56,185 bases of DNA from Nitrospira sp. (GTDB taxonomy: Bacteria; Nitrospirota; Nitrospiria; Nitrospirales; Nitrospiraceae), in the NCBI GenBank assembly GCA_025934915.1, contig JAICWG010000008.1, positions 1 through 56,185 of the forward strand. The letters run 5' to 3'. Both the position numbers and the translations under genes were made by a program. This document shows, piece by piece, positions 1 through 8,598 of the stretch. How positions within the stretch are numbered: the first letter of the stretch is position 1; each line of letters starts with the position of its first letter. The notes beneath the pieces were generated by a model that was not told the DNA's origin, did not search any database, and saw only the letters and a program-made list of their open reading frames with translations.

Positions 1-42
1 CCGCTCCCATTGATCGTCCCGCAGCCCATAGCGTCGCACCAT
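1..42 (-). CDS. IS5-family-like transposase, N-terminal 14 residues only
   Basis: Only the first 14 codons are visible. They read MVRRYGLRDDQWER, which matches the usual opening of IS5-family DDE transposases (basic residues, then YxLxDxQWxR). A GGAGGGG ribosome site lies 6 bases before the ATG at 42-40. The catalytic DDE residues are outside the window, so I cannot say whether the gene is intact. The call is an inference from family knowledge of a short stretch, supported by the inverted-repeat-like sequence at 120-137. Confidence 0.6.
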   Translation of the reverse strand, partial: MVRRYGLRDDQWER

Positions 43-136
43 TCAGAAGCCCCTCCATCGGCTTGTGAACAGTGAAGCACAATACGCTTCCTGTGTGAAT
101 CCGGAAAACGCTCAGGCCGCTAATTGACGACACGCC
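1..136 (-). mobile_element. End of an IS5-family-like insertion sequence, cut by the window edge
   Basis: The element enters from the left edge and appears to end at about 136/137. Read on the minus strand its end begins GGGCGTGTCGTCAATTA, which looks like a terminal inverted repeat. It is followed by a short leader with a GGAGGGG ribosome site and the start of a transposase at 42. The base run CTAG at 137-140 fits the YTAR target that IS5-type elements prefer and overlaps the panB stop codon, so the element seems to have landed exactly at the end of panB. The other end and the rest of the transposase are outside the window, so the family assignment rests on about 14 residues plus the end sequence. 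Confidence 0.65.
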
Positions 137-925
137 CTAGTGATAGCTTTCTGAATCCGACGGGAACTTCCCCTGTTCGACTTCTTCTTTATAACGACTC
201 AGCGCTTGGAGGCTGTCGGCTTTGAGGTGAGCATACGTCTTCACGAATTTCGGCATGAACGCATCAAAGAGTCCAAGGAGGTCATAGAGCACGAGTACTT
301 GGCCATCACAGTGGGGTCCCGCTCCAATCCCGATCGTGGAGATTGAAAGGGTTTGAGTGATCTTCTTGGCCAAATCAGCAGGTATTGCCTCCAATACCAG
401 CGCGAAGGCTCCGGCAGCTTCAATGGCCTTTGCATCCTGGAGCAACCTGGCGGCTTGATCGTCGGCTTTTCCTTGAACCTTGTATCCGCCCAATGCATAG
501 ACCGATTGCGGGGTCATACCTAGGTGACCCATGACAGGAATGCCGACGCTCGTCATGGCTTTGATTCGATCTGCCATCACGGCTCCCCCCTCCAGCTTCA
601 CCGCAGCAGCACCTGCTTGCAGCAATCGGCCCGCATTGCGCAGGGCCTCCTCCGTGCTGGTCTGATAGGACATAAACGGCATATCCGCGATGACCAACGC
701 TCGCTGCACCACGCCGGCGACCAGCTTGGTGTGATACAGCATGTCGTCCATCGTGACCGTCAGTGTATTGGGTTTCCCCTGTACGACCATGCCCAGCGAA
801 TCTCCGACCAGAATCACCCGGATTCCCGCTTGCTCGACGATACGCGCGAACAGCGCGTCATAGGCCGTCACGACGGCGAGTTTCTTCCGCTCTCGTTTGA
901 GCTGCTGGAAATCGAGGATGGTCAT
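137..925 (-). CDS. panB: 3-methyl-2-oxobutanoate hydroxymethyltransferase
   Basis: PanB transfers a hydroxymethyl group from 5,10-methylene-tetrahydrofolate to 3-methyl-2-oxobutanoate, giving ketopantoate, the first committed step of pantothenate and CoA synthesis in the cytoplasm. The 262-residue protein has the family's normal length. It shows the Mg-binding GDSLGM segment at residues 41-46, a DMPFMSY segment near 82 and the KLEGG and GHLGMTPQ segments of the barrel. Its ATG overlaps the stop of the upstream metF-like gene as TGATG, so the two are probably translationally coupled. Its own stop codon at 137-139 sits at the junction with an insertion sequence, but the protein looks complete. 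No panC lies beside it in this window. Confidence 0.97.
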   Translation of the reverse strand: MTILDFQQLKRERKKLAVVTAYDALFARIVEQAGIRVILVGDSLGMVVQGKPNTLTVTMDDMLYHTKLVAGVVQRALVIADMPFMSYQTSTEEALRNAGRLLQAGAAAVKLEGGAVMADRIKAMTSVGIPVMGHLGMTPQSVYALGGYKVQGKADDQAARLLQDAKAIEAAGAFALVLEAIPADLAKKITQTLSISTIGIGAGPHCDGQVLVLYDLLGLFDAFMPKFVKTYAHLKADSLQALSRYKEEVEQGKFPSDSESYH

Positions 926-1812
926 CAGTTCAATCCAGCTTTGGTGATGATCTCGGCCAATCGATGCGTGGCTTTGATCGCCATGATATGAACGCCGTCG
1001 CAGTGCGACCGAACCGCCTTGATCGTCCGTACGGCGATGTCGACTCCAACGTCCTCTGCCTTCTCACCGGCGGCTTTGAGCTCATCGATCATCTCGCTTG
1101 GAACAGAAATACCCGGAATATTCCCGTTCATGAACTCCGCCATCTTGTGGTTACGCAGCACGAGAATACCGGCAAGAACCTTAACCTTATAAGGACGGAC
1201 CGCTTTCATGAAGCTTGCGAACTGCTCCGGATGGTACACCGCTTGCGTCTGGAAAAATTGGGCACCCGCTTTCACCTTCACTTCGAACTTGGCGAGCATA
1301 GGTCCGAGTGGGTCGGCCTCGGGTGTGACGGCGGCACCGATCGTAAACGCCGTCGAGCCGTCCAGCTTGTGCCCAGCCAGGTCATGCCCATTGTTCAATC
1401 CTTGCACCAGTTGCATGACTTGGACTGAATCGAGATCATACACCGGTTTGGCCTCCTTATGATCACCGACCGTCGGATAATCGCCCGTGAGGCACAGAAT
1501 ATTTCGAATCCCCAGCATGTGCGCGCCCATCAGGTCCGATTGCATGGCGATCCGATTGCGATCACGACAGGTCAACTGCATCACAGGATCGTGTCCCAAC
1601 TCATACAGCAGGCGGCAGACCGGGAGTGAGCCGGCACGAACCACGGCGGCAGTATTGTCCGTAACGTTCACGCCGTGTACCAGCCCGACAAGCTGTTTGG
1701 CACTCTCGAGAACGGACGAGATGTTGGTGCCCTTGGGGGGGTTATACTCGACCGTGACTGCAAACATCCCTCGGTTGAGGACATCGATTAGGCGCTGTGG
1801 TTCTCGACTCAT
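925..1812 (-). CDS. metF: Methylenetetrahydrofolate reductase family protein (MetF-type)
   Basis: Proteins of this family reduce 5,10-methylene-tetrahydrofolate to 5-methyl-tetrahydrofolate with FAD, feeding methionine synthesis. The protein is a single beta/alpha barrel with the N-terminal VEYNPPKG segment, CRDRNR near residue 85 and an LTGDYP segment typical of the folate/FAD barrel. I place the start at the ATG at 1812, giving 295 residues, because GAGGAG precedes it. A longer reading to 1881 would run into folD. It sits between folD and panB with overlapping ends. Some relatives serve acetogenesis-type folate pathways, so the in vivo direction is not certain. Confidence 0.9.
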   Translation of the reverse strand: MSREPQRLIDVLNRGMFAVTVEYNPPKGTNISSVLESAKQLVGLVHGVNVTDNTAAVVRAGSLPVCRLLYELGHDPVMQLTCRDRNRIAMQSDLMGAHMLGIRNILCLTGDYPTVGDHKEAKPVYDLDSVQVMQLVQGLNNGHDLAGHKLDGSTAFTIGAAVTPEADPLGPMLAKFEVKVKAGAQFFQTQAVYHPEQFASFMKAVRPYKVKVLAGILVLRNHKMAEFMNGNIPGISVPSEMIDELKAAGEKAEDVGVDIAVRTIKAVRSHCDGVHIMAIKATHRLAEIITKAGLN

Positions 1813-1822
1813 GGATGGCTCC

Positions 1823-2683
1823 TCATAGCATTCCTGCCGTCCTCTTGGCCGATTCCACGGTATTTTCCAACAGCATCGCAATGGTCATCGGGCCGACCCC
1901 ACCGGGGACAGGGCTGATCCAGCCGGCCTTTTGGCTGACCGCGTCAAAGTCTACGTCGCCGCATAGCTTGCCTTCGGGGGTCTTGTTTGTCCCCACGTCG
2001 ATAACGACCGCGCCTTCCCGCACCATGTCGGCCGTCACAAACCTCGCCTTTCCGATCGCGACGAGAAGCAACTCCGCCTCACGGCAAACCGCGGGAAGGT
2101 CTCTGGTTTTTGAATGGCAGATCGTGACCGTCGCATTCCGTTGAAGCAGCATCAACGCCAACGGCTTCCCGACAATATTACTCCGTCCCACTACAACTGC
2201 CCGCTTGCCTTCTATTGTCACCCCGGTCGACTCGATCATCTTGATGACACCCTTGGGGGTACAGGCTTCGAAGACGGGGTGTCCCTCCACCAGTCGGCCG
2301 AAATTGTACGGATGAAATCCGTCTGCGTCTTTGAGTGGCGAAACGGATTCTAGAATGACCTTGCTGTCGATGTGTTTGGGCAATGGAAGCTGAACCAGAA
2401 TTCCATGGATTTTTGGGTCACTATTCTTTTTGTCGATCAGCGCCAATAACTCAGCCTGAGTCGTGCTTGCGGGGAGCTTGTGATCGTCGACATAGATCCC
2501 TGCTAATTCACAGGCCTTTTGCTTGTTTCGAACGTATACATGCGAGGCGGGATCGTCACCCACCAAAATAGTCGCAAGACCCGGTTTCATCGATTTCTTG
2601 GCGAACAGTTCCGCCGATTTTTGTGCCAGGCCATCACGAATCTGTTGCGCGAGCGCTTTTCCATCAATCAATTGTGCGGCCAC
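1823..2683 (-). CDS. folD: Bifunctional methylenetetrahydrofolate dehydrogenase/cyclohydrolase
   Basis: FolD interconverts 5,10-methylene-, methenyl- and 10-formyl-tetrahydrofolate using NADP, and so supplies the one-carbon units used by the two downstream genes. With a GTG start at 2683, chosen because AGGGAGGGG lies just upstream, the protein is 286 residues, the family norm. It shows the catalytic YVRNKQK segment at 50-56, VQLPLPKH at 97-104, and the Rossmann signature GRSNIVGKP at 166-174, ending in a conserved PGGVGPMT segment. It is the first gene of a folD-metF-panB operon. A possible promoter lies at 2724-2753. Confidence 0.96.
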   Translation of the reverse strand: MAAQLIDGKALAQQIRDGLAQKSAELFAKKSMKPGLATILVGDDPASHVYVRNKQKACELAGIYVDDHKLPASTTQAELLALIDKKNSDPKIHGILVQLPLPKHIDSKVILESVSPLKDADGFHPYNFGRLVEGHPVFEACTPKGVIKMIESTGVTIEGKRAVVVGRSNIVGKPLALMLLQRNATVTICHSKTRDLPAVCREAELLLVAIGKARFVTADMVREGAVVIDVGTNKTPEGKLCGDVDFDAVSQKAGWISPVPGGVGPMTIAMLLENTVESAKRTAGML

Positions 2684-2723
2684 GATCCCCTCCCTATGAC
2701 GGTTCGGCCAGGTAAACCGCAGC

Positions 2724-2753
2724 AACTTAGCAGGGGAATTTTATGCAAGTCAA
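2724..2753 (-). promoter_or_regulatory. Candidate sigma-70 promoter for folD-metF-panB
   Basis: On the minus strand a TTGACT -35 box and a TAAGTT -10 box preceded by TGC (extended -10) are separated by 18 bases, about 40 bases before the folD start. The -35 is good and the -10 is weak, so confidence is moderate. Confidence 0.4.
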
Positions 2754-2828
2754 CGCTTTGCCATAGCATTCTGCTTGCCTCCAACCTTCAGGGCTCTTTC
2801 TTGACACTCTCTTTGCTCCTCCGATACG

Positions 2829-3830
2829 ATGACCTTCGGTGAAAAATTGAACACCCCGCCTTTGTTCGTGAAGCTCTATCACCGCTTAGTACTGTCCGCT
2901 GTACTCATCCTCGGTTTGGCGTTCCGCGGCGAAGCTGCGCAAATCATCGGCTTGGAGTCACCCAATAGCTTCGTCGGCGACCCGTCCGGGAAAGAATATT
3001 TTATTTCCAACATCAACGGCGAGCCGGAAGCAAGAGACAACAACGGTTTCATCACAAAGTTGAATGCCGAGGGAAAGATCATTGGCCTCAAGTTCATCCA
3101 AGGTGGTGTGGCGGACGTGTTGCTGCATGCCCCGAAAGGGATGGCCTTGGTGGGACCGATTCTATACATCGCAGATCTCGATCAACTGAAAGCCTTCGAC
3201 AAGACATCAGGCAAACTCATCGCCACAGTCTCATTCCCCACATCATCGCTCACCGACGTGGCAGCCGCGCCAGGCGGTATGTTGTACGTTTCGGATCAGG
3301 CAGCAAACTCCATTTACCGGATTGACCCATCAGCCGATCATCGAATTGATCTCTTGATCCATGATGAACGACTCGCGGGACCCGCCGGAATCGCGATTCA
3401 TCCCAGAACGAGTCACCTGATCGTCGTGAGTTGGGAGAAGGGGAAAATTCTAGAAATCACTCCAGACGGGCAACTGACGGAGCTGGAATCCAATGGGTTT
3501 TTTACCGGTCGCTTCCAAAACCTGAGCGGAGTGGATTTCGATCAATGGGGAAACATGTACGTATCAGATTTCACAAAAGGCAAGATTTGGCGCATGACCC
3601 GAGATCATCGATTCCAAGTCATCGCCGAGTATCTCCCCGCTCCGGCTGATATCGGCATCGACCGTACAAACAACCTGATATTGGTTCCCTACCACTATGT
3701 GCATGCCGCCGAGATGAATGGACTTGAAACCCCTTCATCCGCGAAGCCAAAGGGCGAGAAGCGTACGCTGGCCGACTACGGATTCATCCCTCCACCTCCT
3801 AAGCCCGATCCGGAAGGAACGAAGAAATGA
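2829..3830 (+). CDS. Exported NHL/SMP-30-like beta-propeller protein
   Basis: The 333-residue protein starts with a signal peptide (basic residues to about 19, hydrophobic core 20-32, probable cleavage near residue 37), so it is expected in the periplasm or outside. The body carries repeated strands of the type PxGMxxVxxxLYIADxDQxxx and GNMYVSDxxxGKIWRM, as in NHL and SMP-30-like beta-propellers. These often bind partners or small molecules rather than having one fixed activity. No catalytic metal site is clear. The gene overlaps the next one as ATGA, which points to coupled translation with a Cys-rich protein. The substrate or partner is unknown. The C-terminus is Pro/Lys-rich. Confidence 0.8.
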   Translation: MTFGEKLNTPPLFVKLYHRLVLSAVLILGLAFRGEAAQIIGLESPNSFVGDPSGKEYFISNINGEPEARDNNGFITKLNAEGKIIGLKFIQGGVADVLLHAPKGMALVGPILYIADLDQLKAFDKTSGKLIATVSFPTSSLTDVAAAPGGMLYVSDQAANSIYRIDPSADHRIDLLIHDERLAGPAGIAIHPRTSHLIVVSWEKGKILEITPDGQLTELESNGFFTGRFQNLSGVDFDQWGNMYVSDFTKGKIWRMTRDHRFQVIAEYLPAPADIGIDRTNNLILVPYHYVHAAEMNGLETPSSAKPKGEKRTLADYGFIPPPPKPDPEGTKK

Positions 3831-4528
3831 GCTCGTGCGCATATTGTCACAATCGAAAGGGCAAGCGCGCATGTCCAGCTCTGGGAGGATTGATCTGCAG
3901 CCTCTGCTGCGGAGAGCACCGCCTGACACGGATCTCATGTCCCAGTGATTGCATCTATCTCGACAGTGGGAGCGATTACCAACAAAAAAGACTCGGTGTG
4001 CAATTTGCGCCCGTTCGACGAGACTTCTATCAGGAACTGGACCAATTAGGAGGCCACAAAGCCGTGGCGCTATTCAATTTGATCGAAGTCATCACGTTCG
4101 GTTATTTCGAAGGACGAAGGGATGGACAGGATGCAGAGGTCGTAGCAGCCCTACAGGCCCTGCGTCGCTCGCTCAGCCCACTCCACGTCCCCGCCGGCCC
4201 TACACCGGTTTTTGCTGAGCACCTCAAAAAAGAGTACGAGGCATTTCGGAAACAGAATCCCGAACAAATTGCCGATGCCTCCGACGCTCTGGAAACCCTG
4301 GATCGCGCCGCGCAATTTGTCTCCACATATTCAGAAAATGATTTTCAGTCGAGCCGGTTTCTGGGAGGGCTGATCGGTTATGTAAAAATGGAGCACCCGG
4401 AGATTGCGGCACATCTCAAGAAGAAACGGGAGCCGGGACACATTCTTTTACCAGGACAATCTTTCCTGCCACCACCTGCCGCCGACGCCCACACTCATGG
4501 TCCCGACTGCAGGCACCATCACAAGTAG
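3827..4528 (+). CDS. Cys-rich, probably zinc-binding protein of unknown function
   Basis: I do not recognise a named family. The N-terminus of this 233-residue protein is a dense metal-binding-type module with Cys at 4, 7, 16, 24, 27, 28, 38 and 42 and His at 31, arranged CxxC, CxxCC and CxxxC. The middle is predicted helical and soluble, and the C-terminus ends in a His/Cys cluster (HTHGPDCRHHH). There is no signal peptide, so it is expected in the cytoplasm, although its partner gene 2829-3830, which it overlaps by four bases (ATGA), encodes an exported protein. Zinc or iron binding is inferred from the Cys pattern alone. Confidence 0.7.
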   Translation: MSSCAYCHNRKGKRACPALGGLICSLCCGEHRLTRISCPSDCIYLDSGSDYQQKRLGVQFAPVRRDFYQELDQLGGHKAVALFNLIEVITFGYFEGRRDGQDAEVVAALQALRRSLSPLHVPAGPTPVFAEHLKKEYEAFRKQNPEQIADASDALETLDRAAQFVSTYSENDFQSSRFLGGLIGYVKMEHPEIAAHLKKKREPGHILLPGQSFLPPPAADAHTHGPDCRHHHK

Positions 4529-4555
4529 CTGCATCCCTAAAGAATTAGGATGCAG
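4529..4555 (+). terminator. Stem-loop directly after the Cys-rich gene
   Basis: CTGCATCC(C)TAA pairs with TTAGGATGCAG around an AGAA loop, with a single bulged C, starting right after the stop codon of the upstream gene. There is no T-run, so this may be an mRNA-stabilising hairpin or a Rho-dependent end rather than a classical terminator. Confidence 0.35.
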
Positions 4556-4737
4556 GGCACGATGGATAACTCAAAGAAATTGCCGGTCAAAGAACAGCTC
4601 GGGTAGGTCCTCTACGATTCTCCGATGCATGAGACCCCTCATTGTCGCGAACGCCGTCCATAAGCTAGCCAGGGACTTCCCCAGTGCAAGTAGGAACATC
4701 TGTCATGGCAAGCTATATGCTCCGAGGAGGACCGCCT

Positions 4738-5649
4738 ATGTCGCTTCCTGACTCGCTCAACATCCCTATCCTTCGGAACATCTTTCATCCATCCGATTTC
4801 ACCCCAGCGAGCGAAGCCGCGTTCGCTCATGCCTTGAGAGCCGCCTTGATGGCTCAAGCCAACCTGACTATTCTTCATGTCTCCTCCGATCGGGATGCGG
4901 AATGGATGGAATTTCCCGGTGTGCGTGCGGCGCTTGAGCGATGGGGTCTGCTGCCGATGAACAGTCGGCGATCGGATGTCGCCAAATTGGGTATCCACAT
5001 CAGGAAGGTCCAAGCGGTCCATCCGGATCCCATTGAATCAGTCACATCTTACCTAGCCGAACATGTGACGGACTTGATCGTGCTCGCTATTGATCAGAGC
5101 AAAGGCTGTCTTCCATGGCTCAGCAAGTCGGTGGCGACGCCCGTTGCGCTGGAGTCACGGCAGATGACCCTCTTCATCCCGAAAGGCGCAGCCGGATTCG
5201 TTTCCTCGCACGATGGTTCCGTCTCGTTGACGAACATCTTGATTCCCGTTGCCTCCAAGCCGTCTGGCCAGGCGGCACTCCAGGCCGCCGTGCGGATGGC
5301 CTACCGTCTCCATCGCCCGATCGGCGTCTTTACAGTACTCCATGTCGGCGAGGAAGGAGACATGCCCGACCTCCACTACTCAGATATGCCCGGCTGGCAG
5401 TGGGATACGGTCATCACGCAAGGAGATGTGGTGGACGCGATCTGCGGGACCGCTGAGGAGATCAAGGCGGATCTCATCGTCATGACCACCGAAGGACGCC
5501 ATGGCTTTCTCGATGCGCTGCGGGGAAGCCATAGCGAACGGGTACTTCACAAGACGCCCTGCCCGCTGCTGGCCATTCCAGCTGGCGGGTTTATTGCCTC
5601 GGTGCTGGAGGCTGAATCAGAAAGCCGGGCCACTACTCCACAATCGTGA
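4738..5649 (+). CDS. Universal stress protein with two UspA domains
   Basis: A 303-residue cytoplasmic protein made of two tandem UspA domains. The first opens with a NIFHPSDFTPASE segment. The second (from about residue 165) holds ILIPVASKPS and ends with the nucleotide-binding pattern of ATP-binding Usp proteins (TTEGRHGxxDALRGSHSERVL). The first domain lacks a clear G-x2-G-x9-G, so probably only the second binds ATP. I chose the ATG at 4738 because CGAGGAGG lies 7 bases before it; the frame is open up to 4684. The 3' end overlaps the convergent cyclophilin gene by 17 bases. Confidence 0.88.
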   Translation: MSLPDSLNIPILRNIFHPSDFTPASEAAFAHALRAALMAQANLTILHVSSDRDAEWMEFPGVRAALERWGLLPMNSRRSDVAKLGIHIRKVQAVHPDPIESVTSYLAEHVTDLIVLAIDQSKGCLPWLSKSVATPVALESRQMTLFIPKGAAGFVSSHDGSVSLTNILIPVASKPSGQAALQAAVRMAYRLHRPIGVFTVLHVGEEGDMPDLHYSDMPGWQWDTVITQGDVVDAICGTAEEIKADLIVMTTEGRHGFLDALRGSHSERVLHKTPCPLLAIPAGGFIASVLEAESESRATTPQS

Positions 5650-6238
5650 CCGTCATTTCCACACGCTCTCTCGGATTATCCCGCTCATCGCGTGGCAGGT
5701 TGACGATCTTGTCTGCCACACCAATTCCCTTCGTCACTTCGCCGAACACGGTGTACTTGCGGTCCAGAAATCGTGAGTCCTCTACGACGATGAAAAACTG
5801 GGAGCCTGCCGTATCCGGATCAGCTGCTCTGGCCATAGAAACAATGCCCCGTTTGTGCGGGATATCGCTGAATTCCGCCTTGACCGTATACCCAGGACCG
5901 CCCTGGCCATAGATATCCTTCTTGAGCGTATCCTTCGTATTGGGATCTCCGCCTTGAATCATGAAACCGGGAATGACGCGGTGAAAAATTGTTCCGTTGT
6001 AAAATCCGGACTTCGCCAGCTTGATAACATTCTCCACATGCCTTGGCGCGACATCCGGATAGAACTTGATTTCGATATCGCCGAATTTCGTCTTGATGAT
6101 CGCCCTCGGCCCCTTCGGCGCTTCAACCTTTGGAGACTGTGTTGTCTCAGCGGCACCAATCGACCCGACACTTGAGACTGATAGACTAACCGCGACGAAC
6201 ACGCCCGTAAGCATTCGCCATCCTGCTTGCTTCAACAT
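5633..6238 (-). CDS. Exported cyclophilin-type peptidyl-prolyl cis-trans isomerase
   Basis: The enzyme speeds proline isomerisation during protein folding. The 201-residue product has a signal peptide (hydrophobic stretch at about 10-27, probable cleavage near AAE at 29-31), so it acts in the periplasm or at the outer side of the membrane. It has the cyclophilin core: NGTIFHRVIPGFMIQGG, SMARAADPDTAGSQFFI and KYTVFGEV, with the catalytic Arg and the FFI ligand-binding residues present. A GGGAGGGGG ribosome site precedes the ATG at 6238. It runs convergently into the universal stress protein gene with 17 bases of overlap. Confidence 0.94.
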   Translation of the reverse strand: MLKQAGWRMLTGVFVAVSLSVSSVGSIGAAETTQSPKVEAPKGPRAIIKTKFGDIEIKFYPDVAPRHVENVIKLAKSGFYNGTIFHRVIPGFMIQGGDPNTKDTLKKDIYGQGGPGYTVKAEFSDIPHKRGIVSMARAADPDTAGSQFFIVVEDSRFLDRKYTVFGEVTKGIGVADKIVNLPRDERDNPRERVEMTVTIVE

Positions 6239-6295
6239 GACCCCCTCCCCTGTCTTTCATGTGGCAGTATCGGTTACTTTAGCATGAACTCGGTA

Positions 6296-7003
6296 TTACC
6301 GCTCAGACTGCTCCAGCGCTCGTTGCGCCGCCTCCTGTTCCGCTTCCTTCTTGCTGTATCCTCGACCGATCCCAAACACCCTGTCATTCACCTGTACCTC
6401 CACTTCAAATAACTTTTGATGATCCGGCCCGGTTTCGCGTACGATCACATACCGAGGCAACAGTTCATACCGTTTTTGACACCATTCCTGGAAGCGCGTC
6501 TTGTAATCATCTCCTCCAGGTTTTTCTTGCAGGACATCGATTTGGCGTAGTTCATCGGTCAGCGCCTCAATGGTGAAGTTTCGACTCGCCTCCAGCCCTC
6601 CATCAAGATAGACTGCCGCAATGATGGCTTCAAACGCATCAGCCAAGAGTGAGGCTTTGTCCCGCCCATTCGAGAGTTCTTCGCCTCGACCAAGTTTCAA
6701 CCGGGCGCCGAGATCCAGCCGCCTGGCGGCATTCGCTAATGGCGATTCGCTCACGAGTTTGGCTTTGAGTTTTGAGAGGGCTCCTTCGCTCAACTCAGGA
6801 TACCGTCTTACAAGATAATCGCTCATGATGAGCGACAACACGGCATCCCCCAGGAACTCAAGCCGCTCATTATGTTTTCGACCGGAGTCTCGGCGTTCAT
6901 TCACGTACGATTTGTGGGTCAATGCTTCTGTCAAGAAGCTCGGATTCGTGAATCGATAGTTCGATATGACAGGGGAAGAATCGGCTGAAGAAGCCGGCGT
7001 CAT
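6296..7003 (-). CDS. rnc: Ribonuclease III
   Basis: RNase III cuts double-stranded RNA in rRNA processing and mRNA control. The 235-residue protein has the signature NERLEFLGDAVL at residues 45-56 carrying the catalytic acidic residues, then the second acidic site in DAFEAIIAAVYLDGG. A C-terminal double-stranded RNA-binding domain runs from about 165 and ends in KKEAEQEAAQRAL. It is the last gene of the long rpsF-to-rnc run and starts 13 bases after fabF. Linkage of rnc to acpP-fabF is common in bacteria. Confidence 0.97.
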   Translation of the reverse strand: MTPASSADSSPVISNYRFTNPSFLTEALTHKSYVNERRDSGRKHNERLEFLGDAVLSLIMSDYLVRRYPELSEGALSKLKAKLVSESPLANAARRLDLGARLKLGRGEELSNGRDKASLLADAFEAIIAAVYLDGGLEASRNFTIEALTDELRQIDVLQEKPGGDDYKTRFQEWCQKRYELLPRYVIVRETGPDHQKLFEVEVQVNDRVFGIGRGYSKKEAEQEAAQRALEQSER

Positions 7004-7016
7004 CGTGGCAGGCGCG

Positions 7017-8273
7017 CTACGCGTCCAGTTTCTTGAAGATCAGACAAGCGTTCACTCCGCCGAATCCAAAGGAGTTCGATAACGCCGTTGTAATGGCGGC
7101 AGGTCGTGCCTTATTGGGAACATAGTCCAAATCACAGGCCGGATCGGGATGATCCAGATTGATCGTGGGGGGAAGGATATCGTGAAACAGCGCCAGAAGG
7201 CTGAAGACGGCTTCAATCCCACCGGCAGCTCCGAGTAGATGTCCTGTCATGGATTTGGTCGAGCTGACCGGAATTCGAAACGCCTGTTCCCCAAATACCC
7301 GTTTGATCGCCCTGGTCTCAATGGCATCGGCCATCGTCGATGTGCCGTGCGCATTGATATACCCGATCTGATCGCGATTGATTCCGGCATCTTTGAGGGC
7401 CAATTCCATGCAACGGATGGCTCCCTCGCCTTCTTCCGGTGGGGCCGTAATGTGGTAGGCATCGCTGTTCATCCCATACCCGATGATCTCGCCGTACATT
7501 CTGACCCCACGCCGAAGGGCATGTTCGAGTTCCTCAATCACCACGACTCCCGCGCCCTCGCCCAGCACAAATCCATCTCGGTCCTTGTCGAACGGGCGGC
7601 TCGCCTTCGTCGGTTCGTCATTCCGGAACGACAATGCCTTGGCCGCTGCGAATCCCGCCACACCCAGCGGAGTGACCGCCGCTTCGGCGCCGCCGGCCAC
7701 CATGACATCGGCGTCACCGCGTTGAATCAGGCGGTACGCATCCCCAATGCAATGATTGCCCGTGGCGCAAGCCGTCACCGCGCAAGAGTTAGGCCCCTTG
7801 GCTCCGATCCGAATCGCCACCTGCCCGGAGGCCAAATTAATGATGGTCATGGGAATGAAAAACGGTGAGACCCGGCCCGGCCCCTTGCCCTTGAGCACAT
7901 CATGGTAGTGCTCGATCGATCCGAGCCCGCCGATCCCGGAGCCGATGTACACGCCGACCTTCGTGGCCTCTTCCGGCTTTATTTTTAGCCCGGCATCATC
8001 CACCGCCAACTGGGCGGCGCCCACGGCGTAGTGGATGAACGTATCCATCTTCTTGATCTCTTTCTTTTCGATGAACTGAGCTGGATCAAAACCCTTCACC
8101 TCACCCGCAATTTGAGCATCATATCCTGTCGGATCAAATCTGGTGATTCGGCCGATCCCGGATTCACCGGCGCAGATCGCCTTCCAAGTTTTCTCGACAC
8201 CCGTACCCAGCGGTGTCACCACCCCGAGACCGGTGACCACAACGCGCCGTGCTGCTTGTTCAGATACCGGCAT
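7017..8273 (-). CDS. fabF: 3-oxoacyl-ACP synthase II
   Basis: FabF condenses malonyl-ACP with a growing acyl-ACP in type II fatty acid synthesis. The 418-residue protein has the thiolase-type fold with nucleophile Cys169 in TACATG and the two catalytic His residues in [13 protein letters not shown] and in the [13 protein letters not shown] segment. The length is normal. It starts two bases after the acpP stop, so the carrier protein and the synthase are probably translated together. The N-terminus carries a short extension before [13 protein letters not shown]. Confidence 0.97.
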   Translation of the reverse strand: MPVSEQAARRVVVTGLGVVTPLGTGVEKTWKAICAGESGIGRITRFDPTGYDAQIAGEVKGFDPAQFIEKKEIKKMDTFIHYAVGAAQLAVDDAGLKIKPEEATKVGVYIGSGIGGLGSIEHYHDVLKGKGPGRVSPFFIPMTIINLASGQVAIRIGAKGPNSCAVTACATGNHCIGDAYRLIQRGDADVMVAGGAEAAVTPLGVAGFAAAKALSFRNDEPTKASRPFDKDRDGFVLGEGAGVVVIEELEHALRRGVRMYGEIIGYGMNSDAYHITAPPEEGEGAIRCMELALKDAGINRDQIGYINAHGTSTMADAIETRAIKRVFGEQAFRIPVSSTKSMTGHLLGAAGGIEAVFSLLALFHDILPPTINLDHPDPACDLDYVPNKARPAAITTALSNSFGFGGVNACLIFKKLDA

Positions 8274-8275
8274 GC

Positions 8276-8509
8276 CTAGGACTTTTCCTTGATGTAGTCC
8301 AACGCCTTCCCAACGGTCAAAATCTTCTCCGCATCCTCATCGGGAATTTCGATCGAGAACTCTTCCTCCAACGCCATGACAAGCTCGACGGTATCGAGCG
8401 AATCAGCCCCAAGATCTTCGACGAAGGAGGCCTCCGACGTCACCTCATCCTCTTCCACACCGAGCTGCTCAGCAATAATCTTCTTGACTCGCTCTTCAAC
8501 AGTTGCCAT
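8276..8509 (-). CDS. acpP: Acyl carrier protein
   Basis: ACP carries the growing acyl chain on a 4'-phosphopantetheine arm. The start at 8509 gives a 77-residue, very acidic protein of normal length, and GGAAGGAGGT lies upstream. A longer frame to 8587 has no ribosome site and is not ACP-like. The phosphopantetheine attachment site is Ser37 in [10 protein letters not shown]. It lies between fabG and fabF, the usual arrangement. The strong ribosome site fits the high ACP demand of the cell. Confidence 0.98.
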   Translation of the reverse strand: MATVEERVKKIIAEQLGVEEDEVTSEASFVEDLGADSLDTVELVMALEEEFSIEIPDEDAEKILTVGKALDYIKEKS

Positions 8510-8598
8510 CGCTATGACTACCTCCTTCCCCGGTATGACTCCCGCTGCACCGCCGCATGGGGATCTGTGACGGCCGTACACCCACACAATTCGACACT

